This document shows, piece by piece, positions 8,125 to 15,548 of a stretch of 16,673 nt of DNA. Under the pieces are notes generated by a model. That model worked only from the letters and a program-made list of their open reading frames with translations, was not told where the DNA came from and did not search any database. Position 1 is the first letter of the stretch, and every line of letters begins with the position of its first letter. The position numbers were made by a program, and so were the translations under genes. This DNA comes from Flavobacteriales bacterium UBA2426 (GTDB lineage Bacteria; Bacteroidota; Bacteroidia; Flavobacteriales_F; PHOS-HE28): assembly GCA_002342985.1 (NCBI GenBank), contig DDRC01000173.1, forward strand, positions 33,246 to 49,918, read 5' to 3'.

Positions 8125-8157
8125 GCGAGGCCGGGTGCAGGATGCGCCCGGCCTCGC
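8125..8157 (-). terminator. Strong GC-rich hairpin between adk and obgE
   Basis: A 14-base-pair stem (8125-8138 with 8144-8157; one G-U pair at 8136/8146) closes a five-base loop (8139-8143). It lies 10 bases after the adk stop and 19 bases before the obgE ATG. No T-run follows on either strand, so it is not a classic intrinsic terminator. It could attenuate transcription, protect the 3' end of the hpt-adk message, or modulate obgE translation. The structure is seen directly; the role is a guess. Confidence 0.4.
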
Positions 8158-8167
8158 GTTCATAGGT

Positions 8168-8740
8168 TCATCCCACTGCGGCGATCAGCCGATCCGTGAT
8201 CTCCGCAATGGTACCGACGCCCTCGATGGCCTTGAACTTGCCCTGCGCGGTGTAGTAGTCCTTCAGCGGCGCTGTCTTGCTTTCGTACTCGCGGATGCGG
8301 TTGCGGATCACCGCTTCATCCTTGTCATCGGCGCGGCCGCTGGTGGCGCCGCGCCCGAGCAGGCGTTTCACCAGCTCCTCCTCCGGCACGTGCAGCGCCA
8401 GCATGGCGGTGATGGGCTCGTTCTTGGCCGAGAGCATCGCATCGAGGGCCTCCGCCTGGGCTTTGGTCCGCGGGAACCCGTCGAAGATGAAGCCCTTGGC
8501 CCCGAGGTTGGCCTCCATCTTGTTCCGGATCATGCCGATGACGATGGCATCGGCTACGAGCTCGCCCCGGTCCATCAGCTCCTTGGCCTGGAGGCCGAGC
8601 TCGCTCTCCGCCTTGATCTCGGCCCGCAGCAGGTCACCGGTGCTCAGGTGGACAAGGCCGTAACGCTGGATGAGGAATTCGCTCTGCGTGCCCTTTCCCG
8701 CCCCCGGAGGGCCGAAAAGGACGATGTTCAGCTTGCTCAT
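8168..8740 (-). CDS. adk: Adenylate kinase (short, LID-less form)
   Basis: A 190-residue cytosolic enzyme that interconverts ATP plus AMP and two ADP. The P-loop GPPGAGKGT lies at 10-18, followed by LSTGDLLR (32-39, AMP binding), GFIFDGFPRT (83-92) and RGATSGRADD (130-139). The last segment replaces the long LID with zinc-binding cysteines, which marks the short type common in Bacteroidota. Length and all key residues are normal. It lies 24 bases downstream of hpt and upstream of obgE, a conserved order in this phylum, and the three are probably cotranscribed at least in part. Confidence 0.97.
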   Translation of the reverse strand: MSKLNIVLFGPPGAGKGTQSEFLIQRYGLVHLSTGDLLRAEIKAESELGLQAKELMDRGELVADAIVIGMIRNKMEANLGAKGFIFDGFPRTKAQAEALDAMLSAKNEPITAMLALHVPEEELVKRLLGRGATSGRADDKDEAVIRNRIREYESKTAPLKDYYTAQGKFKAIEGVGTIAEITDRLIAAVG

Positions 8741-8764
8741 GATGATGGATTGGGAGCGCGTGGC

Positions 8765-9304
8765 TCAGGATTGCACGATCTTGTAGATACCGGGCAGGTT
8801 GCGGCCCAGCCCATCGTGGTCGAGGCCGCTGCCCACCACGAAATCGTTCGGGATGCGGAGCGCCACGTGCTCGATGGGTATGTCCTTGGTGTACGCGTCC
8901 GGCTTCAGGAGCAGTGTGGCCACGCTGACGCTGGCGGGGTGCCGCTCGCGCAGCTTCTCCATGATGTGCACGATGGTGTTCCCGGTGTCCACAATGTCCT
9001 CCAGCACCACCACATGGCGGCCCTCCACATGCTCATTGAATCCGATGAGGTCCGTGACGCGGCCGCTGCTGCTGGTGCCGTGGTAGCTCGCCACCTTCAC
9101 GAAGGTGATCTCGCACTCGATGGGCAGGCGCTTGAGCAGCTCAGCGGCGAAGAAGAACGAGCCGTTGAGGATGCCCACGAACAGCGGGCGCTTGCCGTCG
9201 TACTTGCCCTGCAGCTCGCCTGCGAGCCGGCCGATGGCGGCGCCAAGCTCCGCCTCGCTGATGAACGGCTCGAATTCCTTGTCGTGGAGCTTCACGCGTG
9301 CCAT
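8765..9304 (-). CDS. hpt: Hypoxanthine phosphoribosyltransferase
   Basis: A 179-residue purine-salvage enzyme that joins hypoxanthine or guanine to PRPP to give IMP or GMP. The ATG at 9304 gives the normal family length; the open frame continues upstream but codes Pro/Arg/Ala-rich sequence unlike the family. Visible motifs are the pyrophosphate loop LNGS (47-50), the flexible loop SYHGTSSSGR (73-82), the PRPP-binding motif VVLEDIVDTGNT (99-110) and the C-terminal DFVVGSGLDHDGLGRNLPGIY (split as DFVVG and LGRNLP blocks, 154-174). The family often has Tyr at two places where this protein has Ser159 and His163, a mild change. It is the first gene of the minus-strand series, and a 109-base gap separates it from the divergent plus-strand envelope operon. 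Confidence 0.95.
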   Translation of the reverse strand: MARVKLHDKEFEPFISEAELGAAIGRLAGELQGKYDGKRPLFVGILNGSFFFAAELLKRLPIECEITFVKVASYHGTSSSGRVTDLIGFNEHVEGRHVVVLEDIVDTGNTIVHIMEKLRERHPASVSVATLLLKPDAYTKDIPIEHVALRIPNDFVVGSGLDHDGLGRNLPGIYKIVQS

Positions 9305-9400
9305 GAATCCGCTTCCGGCGCTGGATGAGCCGCGCAGCGGGCGCGGCGAAGGTAGGCAACGCGGCGAGGGCGGCCCGGCAGGAGCTTGCCCGCCGCACCC

Positions 9401-9408
9401 TACATTCG
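9401..9408 (+). promoter_or_regulatory. Possible Bacteroidota -7 box before the PorV-like gene
   Basis: TACATTCG matches TAnnTTTG at five of six fixed positions and lies five bases before the ATG at 9414, implying a leaderless or nearly leaderless message. No TTG -33 element is at the usual spacing; the nearest TTG (9386) is too close. It resembles the better box at 14679, since both are preceded by CCC. No convincing box was found for the divergent hpt gene. Confidence 0.25.
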
Positions 9409-9413
9409 GCGCG

Positions 9414-10247
9414 ATGCGCCGTTCGATCACCGCCTTTCTCCTCGTACACGCCGGGCTCGCTGCCTTTGCGGGCGGCGACCCCCTTCCCGTCGGCGCGCGC
9501 TTCGCCGGCATGGGCGGCAGCGGCCTCACGCTCGCCGACCTCTGGAGCGTGCGCCTCAATCCATCCGGGTTGGCCGGCATGGAGGCCGCCACGGCGGGCA
9601 TCTTCTACCAGCCCCACTTCCTGAGCGAGGAACTGAGCAATCAGGGCATCGCAGCTGCGCTGCCCGTGGGCCGGGGCGCATTCGGCATCGCCGCCGACCG
9701 CTTCGGGTACGACCTCTACACCGAGAACCGCGCGAGCCTCGCCTATGCGATGCGCTTCGGCGACGGGTTCCGCGCCGCGGTCCAGCTCAACTACCTGGAT
9801 GTACGGCTGGGCGGGAACTACGGCAGCACAGGCGCCTTCACCGCCGAACTGGGCATGCAGGCCAGGCTGACGGAGGAGCTGTGGATCGGGGCGCACCTGT
9901 ACAATCCCACGCGCACCGGGCTCGGAGCGCGCACCGAGAGCATGGTCCCGCTCGATGAGCGGGTGCCCACCATCCTGCGCGCCGGCTTCGGCTGGATGCC
10001 CAACAAGCGCCTCACCCTCACCGCTGAGGCGGAGAAGGACATCGACCGGCCCGAGCGCTTCCGCTTCGGCTTGGAATACGCTCCAACCAAGGCGTTCTTC
10101 CTGCGCACGGGAGTCAGCACGGGGCCGGTGAACGGCCACTTCGGCTTCGGCCTCCGGCTCAAGCAGCTGGAGATCGACATGTCCTTCGTGGCGCGGGCAC
10201 AGCTCGGGCCCACCCCGATGGTGAACCTGAACTACCGGTTCAAGTGA
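9414..10247 (+). CDS. PorV/PorQ-like outer-membrane beta-barrel protein
   Basis: A 277-residue exported protein. The ATG at 9414 begins a clear signal peptide (MRRSITAFLLVHAGLAAFAGG); the longer open frame upstream overlaps hpt on the other strand and is not credible. After the signal, the segment GARFAGMGGSGLTLADLWSVRLNPSGLAGME (given here as GARFAGMGG and LNPSGLAG blocks, 27-56) is typical of PorV/PorQ-like proteins of Bacteroidota. Alternating hydrophobic strands follow to the C-terminal LNYRFK. Some relatives attach to type IX secretion, but many are uncharacterised and no secretion-specific motif is visible. The stop overlaps the GTG of the next gene, so the two are translationally coupled. 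Confidence 0.72.
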   Translation: MRRSITAFLLVHAGLAAFAGGDPLPVGARFAGMGGSGLTLADLWSVRLNPSGLAGMEAATAGIFYQPHFLSEELSNQGIAAALPVGRGAFGIAADRFGYDLYTENRASLAYAMRFGDGFRAAVQLNYLDVRLGGNYGSTGAFTAELGMQARLTEELWIGAHLYNPTRTGLGARTESMVPLDERVPTILRAGFGWMPNKRLTLTAEAEKDIDRPERFRFGLEYAPTKAFFLRTGVSTGPVNGHFGFGLRLKQLEIDMSFVARAQLGPTPMVNLNYRFK

Positions 10248-12418
10248 GGCGCCTGGCCCATACGGCGTTCGCCATGGCGCTGGCGCAGCTCGCCGCCGGC
10301 CAGGTGGACGGTGTTCCGCGCGATGTGATCGAGCAGCGCATCGAAGCGGCCGTGGAGCAGCTCGGCGGGGACAACGACGTGGACCTCACCAACCTGTTCC
10401 AGGTGCTGCTCGACCGGTACAACGACCCGGTCAACCTCAACCGCACCGATGCCGAGGAACTCACCTCGCTCATGCTCCTGAACGATGTGCAGGTGAGCGC
10501 CCTGTTCCAGCACATCCGGCGTAACGGGCCGCTGCTCAGCCTTTACGAGCTGCAGGCCATCGATGGCTGGGACGTGAACACCATCAGCCTCGTGCGGCCC
10601 TTCATCACCGTGCGCGAGCGGCAGGCCGGCGCCCGCGCCTCGCTGAAGGAGATCCTGAAGCAGGGCGGGCACGAGGTCACCCTCCGCAGCACGATGAACC
10701 TGGAGTCGCGCCGCGGCTTCATGGACCGCGCCAACCCCTTCGGCCTCGGCTACACCGACCCCGACGGCGGCGCCTTGCCGGACTTCGAGGCCCCCGGCGT
10801 GCGCGACTCGCTCCGCGCCAACAACAGGGTCTACCTCGGCAGCCCCTACCGCGTCTATGGGCGCTACCGCTTCCGCTACCGGCAGAACATCAGCCTCGGC
10901 TTCACCGTGGAGAAGGATGAGGGCGAAGAGCTCTTCCGGGGCTCGCAGGCCAACGGGTTCGACTTCCAGAGCGCGCACCTCTTCGTGCGCGATCTGGGCC
11001 GGGTGAAGGCCGTGGCCATCGGCGACTACAGCGCGCAGTTCGGGCAGGGGCTCACCTTCTGGAACGGCCTGGCCTTCGCCGCCAAGAGCAGCTTCTCGCT
11101 CAACGTGAAGCGCAACGCCGTAGGCCTGGCGCCATACACCAGCGTGAACGAGAACCTCTTCATGCGCGGCGGGGCGGCCACCGTGGAGGTGCTGAAGGGG
11201 CTCGAGCTCACCGGTTTCTTCTCCTCGAAGCGCATCGACGGCAATGTCACCTCACTGCCGTCAGGGCAGGATACGCTGGACACCCGCATCGACGAGGTGG
11301 TGTTCAGCAGTTTCCAGGAGGATGGGTTCCACCGCACGCAGAACGAGATCGCCAAGAAGGACGCCATCGGGGAGCGCATCATCGGCGGCCACCTGCGGCT
11401 GAAGCGCCCCGGATGGAGCATCGGCGCCACCGCGGCCCGCGTCGACTTCGATGCCACGCTGACGCGCAACACCCGCCCCTACAATCAATTCGAGTTCCAG
11501 GGCAGGAGCAACACCACCATGGGGCTCGATTGGAACGTGCTGTGGCGCAACCTCACCTGGTTCGGCGAGGCCGCGCGAAGCGCCAACGGCGGAACCGCGA
11601 TGAACACCGGCCTGCTGATGGCCGTGGACCGCCGGGTGAGCCTGAGCCTGCTGCTCCGCGACTACGGGCGCGACTATCATGGACTCTACAGCGTGGCCTT
11701 CGCCGAAGGCACCAACCCTTGGAATGAGCGCGGGCTCTATGCCGGCATCGAGGTGCGCCCCAACCGGCAATGGCAGATGAACGCCTATTTCGACCAGTTC
11801 CGCTTCCCTTGGCTCCGCTTCCTCACCGACGCGCCGAGCAGCGGGTACGATTGGATGACGCAGGTGAACTGGCGGCCGAGCAAGAAGGTGGAGGTGTACG
11901 CGCGCGTGCGGCGCCAGGACCGCGCCCGCAACACGGGCGAGGACGTCGGCGGCATCGACCCCCTGGTGCGCATGGAGCAGACGAACTACCGGGTGAATGC
12001 CGCCTATAAGGTGAGCGACGCCGTGAGCCTCCGCACCCGCGTGGAGACCGTGGATTTCCAGCGCGGGAAGCTCCCCCTGCAGCATGGCTTCCTGCTCTAT
12101 CAGGACATCGTTCATCGCCCACTGAGGAGCCCCGTGGAGATGAGCGCCCGGTTCGCGCTGTTCGAGACGGGGAGCTATGACGCGCGCATCTACGCCTACG
12201 AGAACGAGCTCATCGGTGTCTTCAGCATACCGGCCTATTACGGCCGCGGCATCCGCTGGTACGCCATGGCCCGCCTGAATCCGCTTCGGGGCGTGGACCT
12301 CTGGGTGCGCTACGGCGCCTGGATCTACCAGGACCAACGCTCCGTGAGCAGCGGGCTTCAAGAGGTCAGCGGCAACGTGCGCAGCGATCTGAAGGTGCAG
12401 CTGCGCTGGCAGTTCTGA
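10244..12418 (+). CDS. Large outer-membrane protein with N-terminal helix-hairpin-helix domain
   Basis: A 724-residue exported protein. The GTG at 10244 overlaps the preceding TGA (GTGA) and starts a signal peptide (MRRLAHTAFAMALAQLAAGQ). Residues about 24-60 are helical. Residues 62-122 form helix-hairpin-helix repeats of ComEA type (PVNLNRTDAEELTSL, then LLSLYELQAIDGWD). The remaining 600 residues are rich in Tyr, Arg and alternating strands and end in QLRWQF, a C-terminal Phe typical of barrel proteins inserted by the BAM complex. Proteins with this HHH-plus-barrel layout are widespread in Bacteroidota and have no assigned function that I know. HHH domains bind DNA in other proteins, but in a periplasmic segment they could equally bind protein. 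It forms an operon with the PorV-like gene before it and the small gene four bases after it. Confidence 0.78.
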   Translation: MRRLAHTAFAMALAQLAAGQVDGVPRDVIEQRIEAAVEQLGGDNDVDLTNLFQVLLDRYNDPVNLNRTDAEELTSLMLLNDVQVSALFQHIRRNGPLLSLYELQAIDGWDVNTISLVRPFITVRERQAGARASLKEILKQGGHEVTLRSTMNLESRRGFMDRANPFGLGYTDPDGGALPDFEAPGVRDSLRANNRVYLGSPYRVYGRYRFRYRQNISLGFTVEKDEGEELFRGSQANGFDFQSAHLFVRDLGRVKAVAIGDYSAQFGQGLTFWNGLAFAAKSSFSLNVKRNAVGLAPYTSVNENLFMRGGAATVEVLKGLELTGFFSSKRIDGNVTSLPSGQDTLDTRIDEVVFSSFQEDGFHRTQNEIAKKDAIGERIIGGHLRLKRPGWSIGATAARVDFDATLTRNTRPYNQFEFQGRSNTTMGLDWNVLWRNLTWFGEAARSANGGTAMNTGLLMAVDRRVSLSLLLRDYGRDYHGLYSVAFAEGTNPWNERGLYAGIEVRPNRQWQMNAYFDQFRFPWLRFLTDAPSSGYDWMTQVNWRPSKKVEVYARVRRQDRARNTGEDVGGIDPLVRMEQTNYRVNAAYKVSDAVSLRTRVETVDFQRGKLPLQHGFLLYQDIVHRPLRSPVEMSARFALFETGSYDARIYAYENELIGVFSIPAYYGRGIRWYAMARLNPLRGVDLWVRYGAWIYQDQRSVSSGLQEVSGNVRSDLKVQLRWQF

Positions 12419-12422
12419 GGAG

Positions 12423-12812
12423 ATGGCGCTTCAACACGTCCGCCTCACTGCCGCGCAGCCCGTGGCCCGATTCGCGGGCGCCAGCATGCCGCGCCTCGAA
12501 TTCCGCCAGGCGCTCTTCCGTACCCCCGGCACCGACTGGCAGCAGCGCCTCTACCGCACCGCCTTGGTGGTCACCACCATCGCGAACGGGCCGGACGGCC
12601 GGAAGCTGGTGGTCGACCATCAAGCCCTTCGCTTCGCGCTGCTTTACAATGACAGCTGGCCCGAGCCGGTCTTCCTCAACATCACACGGTGGCCCTACAG
12701 GCCCGTGGAACTGAGGGAAGACGCCCCCGTCACCTCCTGGACCGTGGAATTGAGGTTGCGCGAGCTCCGTCTCTCTCCCGAGGAATGGGTGGAGGTGGCC
12801 TTTCTTGGCTGA
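12423..12812 (+). CDS. Hypothetical small beta-rich protein
   Basis: A 129-residue protein I do not recognise. There is no signal peptide and no membrane segment. The sequence alternates hydrophobic and charged residues in a way that suggests beta strands (TALVVTTIANGPDGRKLVVD, WTVELRLRELRLS), and it ends VEVAFLG. The ATG lies four bases after the HHH-gene stop, with a GAGGAG purine run overlapping that stop, so it is probably translated from the same message. It converges with the minus-strand MORN-like gene, seven bases away. Coding potential is supported by operon position and by the tight packing on both sides rather than by homology. Confidence 0.6.
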   Translation: MALQHVRLTAAQPVARFAGASMPRLEFRQALFRTPGTDWQQRLYRTALVVTTIANGPDGRKLVVDHQALRFALLYNDSWPEPVFLNITRWPYRPVELREDAPVTSWTVELRLRELRLSPEEWVEVAFLG

Positions 12813-12819
12813 TGCGCCT

Positions 12820-14109
12820 TCACCGCCATGTGACGGCATGATAGGCGCCTTCCGGGATATTGAGACCATCCTTGAAGTAGACCACCGAGCCATGGCGGTC
12901 CGCGACACGGCGGTACTCACTGACGTGCCCGCTCGGCTCGACCAGCCGCACCACGGTGATCACGCGCAAGCGATCGATGTGGAGCTCTTCCCATCGACCC
13001 CGTCCTTCCGTCGACGGCATGGGGGACTCAACCCCGGTGATGCGGCCGCCTCTGACCAGGCGGCCGGTTGGCACGATGCCCCCCTTCGCATCGGCGGCTC
13101 GTGAACCGGATCCTTCCTCGGTCTCCGCCGCACGGCGCACCGACGGCGCGGCACCGTTCGTGGGCTGAGACGCAATGCCGGGCATGGTAGCCGTCGGCAT
13201 CTCCACGTTCGAAGGGGATGCCATCGCTGCATGCCCGGCGCTGCGCATCACGGAATCACCGTCATCGGAGGACTCCGCCGTTCCGGCTTGCGTTCCCGTG
13301 GTCCGGTCCCATGCACCGGGATCGTAGATCCGCTCCGCCAGCGGTTTCCCGCCCGCATCGAACCGCTCCCAGACACCCGTCTTGCGGCCGTGCTCGAACC
13401 GGCCTCTGCTCTCCACCCGGCCATTGGTGTAGTAGTGCACGAAATCGCCGTGCATCTCGGTGAGTCCCGGATCGATGAACTGCCCCTGGGCCAGGAGCCT
13501 GCCATCCTCATCAATGGCCTTCCCCACCCATAGGCCTCCACGCTTCCCGTGTCGCTCCCACTTCAGCCCGGCCGCTGCCATCGGCGTCAATGAGGTTGGG
13601 CGGGGCGCCTCGCTGCCCTGCTTCGCGACGAGCTCGGCCCACGCACGCTCTTCCTTGGAACCCGGTACGGCCTTATAATCCGTGCGATGCACGAAATCCG
13701 CCTTGCCCTCATCGTAGTGGACATGCCCGACGGGACCCGCATATGCGGTGACGCCGTTCCAGCCCGAATGGAACAAGGTGACCTGGAAAGGGAATTCAAA
13801 GGCTCGATCAGCTTGGCCGGCGGGCACATGGGTGTCGAAGCAGACCAGCTTGGTCACCATATCCACCCGCTCGAAGCTGATGACGTATGTGCCCTCGAGC
13901 GCAAGCTCGAGTTCGAACCGCCCGGATATCCCTTCCATCACGATGCTCGTCGAGCTCATGCTCGTGATAACCACGCGTGCGGGTGCGTTGCGGTCGCCCC
14001 GCACGATGACCAAGCCGTCCAGATGCAAGTTGCCTGGAACAGATGCAACGGCCGCAGGGAAATGGAACGCCAACGCTGCGGCTATCGACAGCAACTTCTG
14101 CGTTTTCAT
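12820..14109 (-). CDS. Exported protein with beta-sandwich domain and MORN-like repeats
   Basis: A 429-residue protein. The ATG at 14109 was chosen because it starts a signal peptide (MKTQKLLSIAAALAFHFPAA); the open frame runs 30 codons further without such a sequence. Residues about 24-112 look like a carboxypeptidase-regulatory/CNA-B-like sandwich (GNLHLDGLVIVRG, GRFELELALEGTYVISFER, KLVCFDTHVP). Residues 182-260 carry MORN/YwqK-like repeats (GLWVGKAIDEDGRLLAQGQF, HYYTNGRVESRGRFEHGRKTGVW). Residues about 265-380 are a low-complexity Ala/Ser/Gly/Thr linker. A compact C-terminal part (381-429) contains EYRRVADRHGSVVYFKDG. The layout suggests a surface or periplasmic binding protein of Bacteroidota type. 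No enzyme motif is visible and no function is assigned. It appears monocistronic. Confidence 0.7.
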   Translation of the reverse strand: MKTQKLLSIAAALAFHFPAAVASVPGNLHLDGLVIVRGDRNAPARVVITSMSSTSIVMEGISGRFELELALEGTYVISFERVDMVTKLVCFDTHVPAGQADRAFEFPFQVTLFHSGWNGVTAYAGPVGHVHYDEGKADFVHRTDYKAVPGSKEERAWAELVAKQGSEAPRPTSLTPMAAAGLKWERHGKRGGLWVGKAIDEDGRLLAQGQFIDPGLTEMHGDFVHYYTNGRVESRGRFEHGRKTGVWERFDAGGKPLAERIYDPGAWDRTTGTQAGTAESSDDGDSVMRSAGHAAMASPSNVEMPTATMPGIASQPTNGAAPSVRRAAETEEGSGSRAADAKGGIVPTGRLVRGGRITGVESPMPSTEGRGRWEELHIDRLRVITVVRLVEPSGHVSEYRRVADRHGSVVYFKDGLNIPEGAYHAVTWR

Positions 14110-14406
14110 GGCCTCGATCGGTTTGGATCGGTGACCGGCTTCACTCCCGCGGGTCCTCCCCATTCCTCGGTAAGAAGGTGAAGCTGATGAACCGGACATC
14201 GATCAGGTGTCAATACTTCACGCACTGAAGGTACCCGACCGAACCGCCTTTCCGCGATGACTGGCATCAATCTGCCCATTACTGGGCAAGGCCATTCGGG
14301 GCCAAGCAAGCCGGGTTCCCGGAATCCGACCAAACCAGCCTGAGAAGCAGGCCTGCCAGCTGCCGTTCGACCGGTGCGGCCGCGCCACCCGTGGCCCAGG
14401 GCAGGG
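14110..14406. other. Intergenic stretch with short hairpins
   Basis: About 297 bases between the start of the MORN-like gene and the end of the DUF6132 gene, both on the minus strand. I see no credible gene; the overlapping open frames are shadows. Three small perfect hairpins occur: 14273-14288 (six pairs, loop TTAC), 14311-14322 (CCGG around GTTC) and 14338-14352 (five pairs, loop AGAAG). None is followed by a T-run, so terminator function for DUF6132 is only possible. The promoter of the MORN-like gene should lie here, but I found no good TAnnTTTG box. Confidence 0.45.
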
Positions 14407-14619
14407 TCAAGGCTTGGCGTCGCCGGGTCCCTGCGAAGCGCGGCGCTGGGGCAGCACCATGCCCACGAGCAGGTAGCCCATGATGGCGCCGTAAGCCGAA
14501 CTCGTCCACCACCGGCCGGTGATCGCGCAGCCGTCGATGCAGCCGTACCAGTTCCAATACGCCCAACCGGCCCCTGCGCCCACGGTGAGGAACACCGCAT
14601 ACCACATCCATCGCTTCAT
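14407..14619 (-). CDS. DUF6132-family small membrane protein
   Basis: A 70-residue protein with two membrane segments (about 5-23 and 41-57). The joining loop carries GCIDGCAIT (Cys27 and Cys31), matching the Cys-containing loop of DUF6132 proteins, which are common in Bacteroidota and of unknown function. The paired cysteines could bind metal or form a disulfide; this is inference. The ATG at 14619 is preferred over one six codons upstream because it begins directly at the basic MKRWMWY segment. The gene is divergent from the deiodinase-like gene. A near-match -7 box on the minus strand (GAACTTTG, 14624-14631) lies four bases before the ATG. Confidence 0.75.
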   Translation of the reverse strand: MKRWMWYAVFLTVGAGAGWAYWNWYGCIDGCAITGRWWTSSAYGAIMGYLLVGMVLPQRRASQGPGDAKP

Positions 14620-14678
14620 GGCGCAAAGTTCGCGCATGCCAAGCCCCTTTCCAGTGACCTCCATCACAGCGGTGCCCC

Positions 14679-14686
14679 TACTTTTG
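14679..14686 (+). promoter_or_regulatory. Bacteroidota -7 box (TAnnTTTG)
   Basis: TACTTTTG is a perfect match to the phylum -7 consensus TAnnTTTG. It lies nine bases before the ATG at 14696, so the message of the deiodinase-like gene would have a very short or absent leader. No exact TTG -33 element is at the expected distance; GTG at 14654 is the nearest substitute. The match is seen; promoter activity is inferred. Confidence 0.5.
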
Positions 14687-14695
14687 GCCGAGCCC

Positions 14696-15457
14696 ATGCG
14701 CGCCCTGCTCCTTCTCCTCCTCCTGCTGCCGGTGTCAGCGAACGCCCAACTCAACAATTGGGATCCATCATGGTACGCCACCGATAGCGCCCTGGTGTTC
14801 CATGATGACCTCGACTACTACCTCAACGCATACACCAAGGCCGAGATCAAGGCCATGCGCAAGCAGGTGAGCATCTGGCGGATGAACTGGGACAAGGTGA
14901 TGCGCCAGACCATCCGCGAGCTGCGGGCCTACAGCGAGGGACACGGAATGGATCCGCGCACGCACGACTTCACGCTGCCCGTGGCGCAGGAGGATGCGCG
15001 CTACCACCTGCGCGGCCGCGATGGCCGTATACGGGCCTTCATGTTCGGCAGCATCAGCAATCCGCCCGCGCGCATGCAGATCGAGCGCTGGAGCAAGCTC
15101 GCGAAGAAATATGCGAAGGAACCCGATGTGGACCTCTTCGTGATCTATGGCCCGGAGCTGCACCCGGCCGACCGCAAGCGCTTCCGCCTCTATCCGCAGC
15201 CCAAGAGCGAGATAGAGAAGGCGGCCTATGCCAAGGAGTTCGCGCAGCTGGGCACGATCCCCGTACTCATCGATGGGCTCGATGACGGCGTATTCAACGC
15301 CTATGGCCGGGCGCCCAACGGAGCCTACCTCATCGACAAGGACGGCCGCCTCGTGTTCCGGGCCACTTGGGCCGATGACCGCAAGATGGAGCACATGATC
15401 GACACGCTCCTGAAGTGGTACAAGGCCGGTCGGCCGAAGGGATTCGAGGCCCGGTGA
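14696..15457 (+). CDS. Exported deiodinase-like thioredoxin-fold protein lacking all cysteines
   Basis: A 253-residue protein. The ATG at 14696 opens a signal peptide (MRALLLLLLLLPVSANAQ). Residues about 20-88 are a mostly helical N-terminal part I do not recognise. From about 90 on the sequence follows iodothyronine deiodinase-like proteins: DFTLP (91-95), FMFGSISNPPA (115-125), VIYGPELHPAD (149-159), YPQP (166-169), IPVLIDGLDD (188-197), AYGRAPNGAYLIDKDGRLVF (split at 202-209 and 210-221). Family members carry Sec or Cys in the GSCT(U/C)PP motif. Here it reads GSISNPP, so the catalytic position is Asn122 (codon AAT), the accompanying Cys is Ile120, and the protein has no Cys anywhere. Thiol redox or deiodinase chemistry is therefore excluded for this protein alone. 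A binding or structural role is possible. The family assignment rests on motif order and is fairly firm. Confidence 0.75.
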   Translation: MRALLLLLLLLPVSANAQLNNWDPSWYATDSALVFHDDLDYYLNAYTKAEIKAMRKQVSIWRMNWDKVMRQTIRELRAYSEGHGMDPRTHDFTLPVAQEDARYHLRGRDGRIRAFMFGSISNPPARMQIERWSKLAKKYAKEPDVDLFVIYGPELHPADRKRFRLYPQPKSEIEKAAYAKEFAQLGTIPVLIDGLDDGVFNAYGRAPNGAYLIDKDGRLVFRATWADDRKMEHMIDTLLKWYKAGRPKGFEAR

Positions 15458-15484
15458 CCGCAGCAGGCCGTGCACCCGTGGCAC

Positions 15485-15533
15485 CCGACGCAAAGGCAGC
15501 CGATGCCTGCTGGGATGCAGCTCCATGCGTCGG
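15485..15533. terminator. Possible bidirectional terminator between convergent genes
   Basis: An eight-base perfect outer stem, CCGACGCA (15485-15492) with TGCGTCGG (15526-15533), encloses two small inner hairpins (15494-15508 and 15509-15521). It lies in the 91-base gap between the stops of the deiodinase-like gene and the convergent MATE gene. No T-run is present on either strand, so termination is inferred from position and structure only. Confidence 0.35.
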
Positions 15534-15548
15534 CGAAGCACGGACGGA

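Noticed and set aside
8135..9328. 397-codon plus-strand open frame opposite adk and hpt
   Set aside because: It lies entirely antisense to two unmistakable enzymes and codes a His/Ala/Asp-rich sequence without domains; it is a high-GC shadow.
11261..12361. 366-codon minus-strand open frame inside the HHH outer-membrane gene
   Set aside because: Low-complexity His/Ala/Val-rich translation, no family features, and the plus strand is clearly coding.
15047..15076. Selenocysteine in the deiodinase-like protein
   Set aside because: The codon at the catalytic position is AAT, not TGA, and no in-frame TGA occurs before the stop.
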